A DNA stretch of 9,476 nucleotides, from contig JAAZBY010000025.1 of the NCBI GenBank assembly GCA_012513595.1, positions 1 to 9,476 on the forward strand. The letters are read 5' to 3'. Shown here one piece after another: positions 5,855 through 9,476 of this stretch. This DNA is from Chloroflexota bacterium. GTDB lineage: Bacteria; Chloroflexota; Anaerolineae; UBA1429. Position 1 is the stretch's first letter. Every line of letters begins with the position of its first letter. The translations under genes were made by a program, and so were the position numbers. The notes beneath the pieces are model-generated. The model searched no databases and was not told the origin of the DNA. It saw nothing but the letters and a program-made list of their open reading frames with translations.

Positions 5855-8800
5855 GGGGCGGCCTCCGTCAGGACCAGGCGCAGGCGGAAGAAGAGTGCGG
5901 GACCCTCACCCCCGGCCCCTCTCGCGGCCCAGTGGACTGGGCTTGGCGGGAGAGGGGAGGAGGATGCGAAAGCGCTTCTTGACCCCCGGGGTTTCCCGCG
6001 CGAGTTCGCGGTCTGCCGCGCAGACGTCGCGGCAGACCGCGCAGACGTCGCGGCAGACCGCGCAGACGTCGCGGCAGACCGCGCAGACGTCGCGGCAGAC
6101 CGCGCAGACGGCGGGCGGAACCCCGGGGGTCTGAGGGCGAGGGACCTCGCTGCTGCGAGCGAGTAGCTTGCGGCGGAGGGAGCCTCGCCGCCGGCGGAGA
6201 GACCCTCACCCCCGGCCCCTCTCCCGGCCCAGTGGACTGAGCTTGGCGAGAGAGGGGAGAGGGATGCCGAAGCGGCACTGCTCCCCGGCGAGAGAGGGGA
6301 GGAAGATGCGGATGTGAGCCAGGGCCGCGAGGCCGCGGCGCCGCCCGGCGCGGCCCCGCGGGCCACCGGCGTGCTGGCCGGGCCGATCTCTTCGGCCAGG
6401 ATGTAGTAGATCTGACCCATGCCAAAGGCGCCCTTGTTGTAGACCGTCACGGTGGCCCGCCCGTCGGCGGAGGCGTCAAACTCCACCCGCGAGTTCAGCC
6501 GGCCGCTGCCGGGCGCCGCATCGTCCGATTGGCAGCCCCCCGGCGTGCAGCCGCGCACCGGCCCGCCCACCAGCAGCACCGTGTCCACCCCGCCGCCCAG
6601 CGCCGGGCAGCCGGCCGCGCCCCCCGGCGGCGGCGCCGGCGTCCCCGGCGGCATGCTGACCTGCCCGCAGGTGCTCACCGCGTAGCGGCGCCCCGCCTTG
6701 ACCTGTAGGACCGCCAGGTCAATATCCCCCTCGGGGAAGAAGGTGCGCCGCTGCGCCTCCCCCAGGGGCAGGGCCGGCGGAGAGGCCACGTCCGGCTCAA
6801 AGGCGTCGGCGCCGCTGGCGCCCAGGTCGTCGACGTGCAGCGTGTACACGGCCAGCGGGTCGTAAGGGCCGTCGTTGTAGACGGTGACCTCGGCGACGGC
6901 CTCGCGCGCCCCGTCGTTCTGCACCTCCGCGTACGAGCAGACGTCCCCCGGGCGGCGGTCATCGTTGGAGGCCACGACCCCCTCCAGCCGCACGGTGAGG
7001 ACCGTGTCCACCGGCCGCTCGGAGCAGACGGTGTGCACGGCGTAACGGTGCCCCGGCTTGGCCACAAAGGTGACCCGGTCGACGTCGCCCGGCGGGTAAA
7101 AGGTGCGCACCTGGGTGGACCCCGGCACCATGGCCACCGGCGCAGCGTCGTCCGGCTCGTAGGCGTCCCCGGCGCCGGCATCGCTCACCAGGAGGGTATA
7201 CGCGGCGGCGGGGCCGTCGGAGCCCTTGTTCCACACGGTGATGTACACCGGCGCCTCAGACGCGGTGGCGTTGTGCACCACCAGCGCCGAGGAGAGGTTC
7301 TGGGGGGCGCGGTCGTCGTTGGTCAGCCGGGTGGCGCCGATCTGCGCCTCGAGCACCGTGTCGACCCCGATGGCCAGGGCGGTGGTCTCGATGCGGTAGG
7401 CATAGCCGGGCTTGGCGGTAAACACGGCCCGGTCCCGGTCACCGGCGGGGCAGAAGGTGTGCAGGCGCGACTCCCCCACGGCCATGAGCCGCGGGATGAT
7501 GTCGTCCGGCTCGTGAGCGTCCTGGCAGGCGGGCGTGGGCGGCGGCACGGCCGTCGGAGTGGCCGGCGCGGGGCTCGGCGTGAGGGGGGCCGGCGCCTCC
7601 CAGGCCGTCAGCGTGTAGGAGCGCTCGGGGCCGAACTGGTCCAGGTTGGTGACGGTGATGCCGGCCACCCCGTCGGCCTGGGCCACAAAGACCACCCGCG
7701 AGGCGCGCTCGCCAAAGGCGACGTCGTCGTTCTGGTAAAGCGCCCCGTGCACCAAGACCGACAGGGCCGTGTCGACCCCGACGGCGAGGTTGCGCGTCTC
7801 CACGGTGTAGAGGCGCCCCGCCTTGACGGGCAGCTCGGCGCGGTCCACGTCACCGTGCGGGTAAAAGGTGCGCTGCTGGACCTCCCAGGGCGAGATGGGC
7901 CGGGGGCGGTAATCGTCGGGCTCGTAGGCGTCGGCGCGCACCTCGCGGGCGCTCAGCCGGTAGCCGGCGGCGGGGCCCGCCAGGCCCTTGTTGGTGACCG
8001 TGACGGAGGCCACGCCGTCGGCGCGGGCCAGGAACTCCACCGCCGAGGAGCGCACGCCGGGGGCGGCGTCGTCGTTCTCATGGGTGGCGCCGTCGACGAG
8101 GACGGACAGGACCGTATCGACCCCCAGGGCCAGCTCGCCCGTCTCGACGTGGTAGACATAACCGGCCCTGACGGGCAGCGCGGCGCGGTCGACGTCGCCG
8201 GCCCCGCCAAAGGCGCGCTGCTGGGGCTGGCCGGGGGTCAGCGGCGGCGGCGCGTCAGCGTCCGGCTCGTAGACGTCGACGATGGGGGTGGCGGTGCGGG
8301 TCGGCGTACGCGTCGGCGTCGGAGAGGGCGTGGCCGTCGCGAGACGCGAAGCCGTCGCGCGGGCCGTCGGCGTGGTCGAGGCGGCGGGCCGCGTGGGCGA
8401 GGGCGTGGCGCTGGGGGCCAACCCCGGCAGGGTGGCCGCCAGGGCGGTGGGCTCTTCGACGATGACGCCGCGCACGGCGCCTGAGGCGGCCAGCGCTTGG
8501 GCGTAGGCCGTCACGTCCTCGCCGGCGGCGGCATAGCCCTCCACGACGACCTCACCGCCCGACTGCTCCAGCCGGGTGATGGTGAGGCGGGCGGGGTCGC
8601 GCGTGGCCAGGGCGGTGGCCACGGCGGGCCAGTCGGCGCGCTCGGCCAGGGCGGTGGGGCGCACGGCGCAGAGGGCCGTGGCGGCCTCCTGGGCCTGGGC
8701 GAGGGCGGCGGCGAGGGCGGCATCCTCGGCGGAGGCGGGGCGCGGCGTGGGCCGGGCGGCCTCCAGCCGGGCCACGTCGGTGGCCAAGGGGGCGGCGCGC

Positions 8801-8976
8801 CGTTCGGCGCCGCGGGCGCCCAGGAAGAGGCCCACGGGCGTGGCCAGCAGGAGGGCGGCGGCCAGCAGGAACCACAAGAGGCCCGGCGGCGTGCCGCGCG
8901 GGCGGTATTCCGGCGGGAGGATATTGAGGTCGATGGGGGCGTTGCCCGTTGGCCCGGCGGGAACGGTGGCAGGCAT
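5851..8976 (-). CDS. pilN: PilN-like membrane protein carrying five extracellular PPC-type domains
   Basis: The chosen ATG at 8976 has GAGGAG five bases upstream and a strong promoter 30 nt before that, giving 1041 residues; the frame further upstream crosses repeats and is rejected. Residues 15-27 (IDLNILPPEYRPR) are the PilN cytoplasmic tail that binds PilM. A membrane helix spans about 32-53 and a helical region 60-110, and LTITRLEQSGGEVVVEGYAA with VRGVIVEEP (131-176) matches the PilN periplasmic domain. A Pro/Thr linker (185-232) leads to five repeats of about 112 residues (about 234-345, 348-460, 485-599, 604-716 and 722-864). Their pattern is YEPDD, RTF-x-P-x-GDVDR, AG-x-x-Y-x-VET, GVDT, NDD, then a final Y-x-L strand, typical of bacterial pre-peptidase C-terminal (PPC) domains. 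Repeats 3-5 contain cysteines, and repeat 5 has a Cys-rich insertion. Residues 868-1026 are low-complexity and encoded by DNA repeats. The last residues (ALFFRLRLVLTEAAP) look like the terminal PilN beta strand. It is the first gene of the operon. Confidence 0.85.
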   Translation of the reverse strand: MPATVPAGPTGNAPIDLNILPPEYRPRGTPPGLLWFLLAAALLLATPVGLFLGARGAERRAAPLATDVARLEAARPTPRPASAEDAALAAALAQAQEAATALCAVRPTALAERADWPAVATALATRDPARLTITRLEQSGGEVVVEGYAAAGEDVTAYAQALAASGAVRGVIVEEPTALAATLPGLAPSATPSPTRPAASTTPTARATASRLATATPSPTPTRTPTRTATPIVDVYEPDADAPPPLTPGQPQQRAFGGAGDVDRAALPVRAGYVYHVETGELALGVDTVLSVLVDGATHENDDAAPGVRSSAVEFLARADGVASVTVTNKGLAGPAAGYRLSAREVRADAYEPDDYRPRPISPWEVQQRTFYPHGDVDRAELPVKAGRLYTVETRNLAVGVDTALSVLVHGALYQNDDVAFGERASRVVFVAQADGVAGITVTNLDQFGPERSYTLTAWEAPAPLTPSPAPATPTAVPPPTPACQDAHEPDDIIPRLMAVGESRLHTFCPAGDRDRAVFTAKPGYAYRIETTALAIGVDTVLEAQIGATRLTNDDRAPQNLSSALVVHNATASEAPVYITVWNKGSDGPAAAYTLLVSDAGAGDAYEPDDAAPVAMVPGSTQVRTFYPPGDVDRVTFVAKPGHRYAVHTVCSERPVDTVLTVRLEGVVASNDDRRPGDVCSYAEVQNDGAREAVAEVTVYNDGPYDPLAVYTLHVDDLGASGADAFEPDVASPPALPLGEAQRRTFFPEGDIDLAVLQVKAGRRYAVSTCGQVSMPPGTPAPPPGGAAGCPALGGGVDTVLLVGGPVRGCTPGGCQSDDAAPGSGRLNSRVEFDASADGRATVTVYNKGAFGMGQIYYILAEEIGPASTPVARGAAPGGAAASRPWLTSASSSPLSPGSSAASASLSPLSPSSVHWAGRGAGGEGLSAGGEAPSAASYSLAAARSLALRPPGFRPPSARSAATSARSAATSARSAATSARSAATSARQTANSRGKPRGSRSAFASSSPLPPSPVHWAARGAGGEGPALFFRLRLVLTEAAP
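5901..5974. repeat. 74-bp direct repeat, copy 1, inside the PilN-like gene
   Basis: This copy starts GACCCTCACCCCCGGCCCCT, contains AGTGGACTGGGCTTGGCG, and ends GAAAGCG. It matches 6201-6274 at 67 of 74 positions, and the offset is exactly 300 bp, so both copies are read in the same frame (PSPVHWAARGAGGEG here). Both resemble the CCCTCACCCC...GAGAGGGG intergenic repeats I recall from many bacterial genomes (recollection, not verified). Here it is inside a coding frame, at residues about 1002-1026. Confidence 0.9.
5981..6131. mobile_element. 151-bp MITE-like unit with 13-bp perfect terminal inverted repeats, inside the PilN-like gene
   Basis: The left end GACCCCCGGGGTT (5981-5993) is the exact reverse complement of the right end AACCCCGGGGGTC (6119-6131). 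Between them lie the motif TTCGCGGTCTGCCGCG and a 21-bp tandem array. The unit encodes about residues 949-999 of the PilN-like protein (RPPSARSAAT onward) without a stop codon. It has no coding capacity of its own. The small size, terminal inverted repeats and lack of genes fit a non-autonomous element; I see no clear target-site duplication, so mobility is unproven. Confidence 0.5.
6018..6101. repeat. 21-bp tandem repeat, four perfect copies, in frame
   Basis: Four identical 21-bp units (GCGCAGACGTC followed by GCGGCAGACC) occupy 6018-6038, 6039-6059, 6060-6080 and 6081-6101, with nine bases of a fifth. As the unit is seven codons, the array encodes repeated SARSAAT heptads and cannot shift the frame when it expands or shrinks. 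The first unit forms a hairpin with GGTCTGCCGCG at 6010-6020. Confidence 0.93.
6201..6274. repeat. 74-bp direct repeat, copy 2, inside the PilN-like gene
   Basis: This is the partner of 5901-5974, read in the same frame and encoding SPLSPSSVHWAGRGAGGEG (about residues 902-926). A shorter third fragment of the same family (CGGCGAGAGAGGGGAGGAAG and following) lies at 6287-6310. The two full copies bracket the 151-bp inverted-repeat-bounded unit. Confidence 0.9.
6385..8277 (-). repeat. Array of five PPC-type domain coding repeats
   Basis: Approximate limits are 8277-7942, 7935-7597, 7524-7180, 7167-6829 and 6813-6385. Repeats 1 and 2 are the most alike (shared VETxxLAxGVDTxLSVLVxGA) and lack cysteine, which suggests a late duplication. 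Repeats 3 to 5 are more diverged. Repeats 2 and 3 are separated by a Pro/Thr linker (TPSPAPATPTAVPPPTPA). Confidence 0.85.
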
Positions 8977-8995
8977 GTTCTCCTCGCGGCCGCGG

Positions 8996-9009
8996 CACGG
9001 TATTCCGTG
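8996..9009 (-). promoter_or_regulatory. Perfect inverted repeat at the start of the operon leader
   Basis: CACGG (8996-9000) and CCGTG (9005-9009) are separated by four bases, right at or after the predicted transcription start of the PilN-like operon. It could be an operator or a 5' stabilising hairpin. It is short, so chance is possible. Confidence 0.3.
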
Positions 9010-9012
9010 TCG

Positions 9013-9041
9013 ATTGTAGCATACCTGGGGAGGCCTGTCAT
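9013..9041 (-). promoter_or_regulatory. Sigma70-type promoter of the PilN-like operon
   Basis: On the minus strand, ATGACA (9041-9036, one mismatch to TTGACA) is followed after exactly 17 nt by TACAAT (9018-9013, one mismatch to TATAAT), with TG placed for an extended -10 (TGCTACAAT). Predicted transcription start is near 9006, giving a leader of about 30 nt that ends in the GAGGAG ribosome-binding site before the ATG at 8976. It sits in a local AT-rich pocket of a GC-rich region. Confidence 0.7.
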
Positions 9042-9063
9042 CCGGCCGGGGCCGGCGGAGGTT

Positions 9064-9099
9064 CCACCACCGAGGCACGGAGCGCACGGAGAAGAGAGG
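9064..9099 (+). repeat. Fragment of the CACGGAG dispersed repeat
   Basis: CACCACCGAGGCACGGAG followed by CGCACGGAGAAGAGAGG matches the outer part of the arms of the long inverted repeat at 2669-2874, closest to the reverse complement of its right arm. The CAGGATTTA part is missing. It lies about 22 bp upstream of the operon's -35 box. Confidence 0.7.
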
Positions 9100-9139
9100 G
9101 CGGGCCGGGGGGGCGGCGGAGGGCCGATGTGGAGTCGTC

Positions 9140-9317
9140 ACGTGCGCCGGGCCGCACACCGGCAGGCATGAAAACGGGGTGTGCGGCGGGCCGATATGGA
9201 GTGCGGCGCCCCAGCGCCGCTCTTGCGCGGCGGACCGCGAAGCCGCGCGGCAAGACCCTAGGCCGGCGCGGAGCCTCGCGGCCGGGCGGGCGTCAGGGGC
9301 TCCCCCCATGCGGGGGG
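9140..9317 (-). repeat. Dispersed repeat, copy B (inverted partner at 1366-1578)
   Basis: Its reverse complement aligns block by block with copy A. It includes the six-base GC hairpin at 9302-9317, the CCGCGCGGCTTCGCGGTC block, the block around CGCCGCACTCCATATCGG, and a perfect 10-bp hairpin (GCCGCACACC at 9151-9160 with GGTGTGCGGC at 9178-9187). The whole 8977-9359 gap (383 bp) holds only this repeat, the CACGGAG fragment and the operon promoter; I see no gene in it. Confidence 0.8.
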
Positions 9318-9359
9318 CAGGCAAGACCCCTGGCTACGAGAAACGCCCCCTAATGAACC

Positions 9360-9476
9360 TTACTGAATAGATCGCGTTATGTCTGGCTGCGGGCAGGCGG
9401 CCAGGGCGCCCCGGTACAGGCGGTCCAGGTCCTGCAATCCCACGTAGCGCAGCAGCTCCTGGGAGCCCTCCCGGTA
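9360..9476 (-). CDS. C-terminal end of an unrecognised protein (runs off right edge)
   Basis: A minus-strand frame is open from the right edge to the TAA at 9362-9360, giving 38 residues that contain LLRYVGLQDLDRLYRGALAA and end PDITRSIQ. The composition is balanced and amphipathic, unlike the Arg/Pro-rich text of shadow frames, and it is on the same strand as all other genes. It is probably the end of a real gene, but the fragment is too short to name a family. The frame could also be a chance opening. Confidence 0.5.
   Translation of the reverse strand, partial: YREGSQELLRYVGLQDLDRLYRGALAACPQPDITRSIQ

Noticed and set aside
6010..6110. CRISPR array
   Set aside because: The units are 21 bp and directly contiguous, with no spacers, so this is a simple tandem repeat.
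6835..8484. Plus-strand open frame of 549 codons
   Set aside because: It is antisense to the PPC array. The product is Gly/Arg/His/Val-rich low complexity, and its periodicity mirrors the PPC repeats, as expected of a shadow frame in GC-rich DNA.
9302..9317. Six-base GC hairpin as terminator of the gene ending at 9360
   Set aside because: It is part of the dispersed repeat, lies more than 40 nt past the stop and lacks a U-tract.
8977..9324. N-terminal extension of the PilN-like frame to 9324
   Set aside because: It runs back through the operon promoter, the CACGGAG fragment and the dispersed repeat, and encodes Arg/Pro-rich text. The ATG at 8976 has a strong ribosome-binding site and is followed by the PilN-type N-terminus.

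Overview
The window is very GC-rich and every gene I can support is read from the minus strand. Long Pro/Thr linkers of the TPTPTPT type follow signal anchors or precede extracellular repeats in two proteins. Together with LysM and PPC surface domains and a PilN-type N-terminus, this style is what I associate with Chloroflexota (Anaerolineae or relatives). That placement is inference from protein style; there is no marker gene in the window.

Reading in the direction of transcription (right to left): the C-terminal end of an unrecognised gene (9360-9476); an intergenic region (8977-9359) carrying a copy of a dispersed repeat, a fragment of a second repeat and a strong sigma70-like promoter; then a tight four-gene operon (8976-2900). 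The operon order is a PilN-like protein of 1041 residues carrying five PPC-type extracellular domains, a PilO-like protein, a membrane-anchored protein with a TPR-like segment and four LysM domains, and a PilM-like actin-fold protein. Junctions are an ATGA overlap, 5 nt and 4 nt, so the four are very probably co-expressed. PilM/N/O form the inner-membrane alignment platform of type IV pili and related machines. Here that platform is combined with peptidoglycan-binding (LysM) and surface (PPC) modules, in the unusual order N-O-LysM-M, and no pilin, ATPase or secretin gene is visible.

Next come a 275-bp intergenic region filled by a long imperfect inverted repeat (2669-2874), a uroporphyrinogen-decarboxylase-superfamily protein (2624-1632), a 433-bp GC-rich repeat region (1199-1631), a GntR/FCD regulator (1198-458), and the start of a nucleoside hydrolase gene (333 to the left edge). 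These last genes look like a small catabolic or accessory group.

The most striking structure is in the PilN-like gene. The N-terminal part has the PilN signature, one membrane helix, a helical region and the first part of the PilN fold. Roughly 850 residues follow (Pro/Thr linker, five PPC repeats, low-complexity tail), and the last residues before the stop look like the missing final PilN beta strand. The low-complexity tail is made of DNA-level repeats: two 74-bp direct repeats exactly 300 bp apart that bracket a 151-bp unit with perfect 13-bp terminal inverted repeats and an internal 21-bp tandem array. The frame stays open through all of it into the ATGA overlap with the next gene. Several dispersed repeat families sit in the window, including one roughly 180-210 bp family present as two inverted copies 7.6 kb apart.
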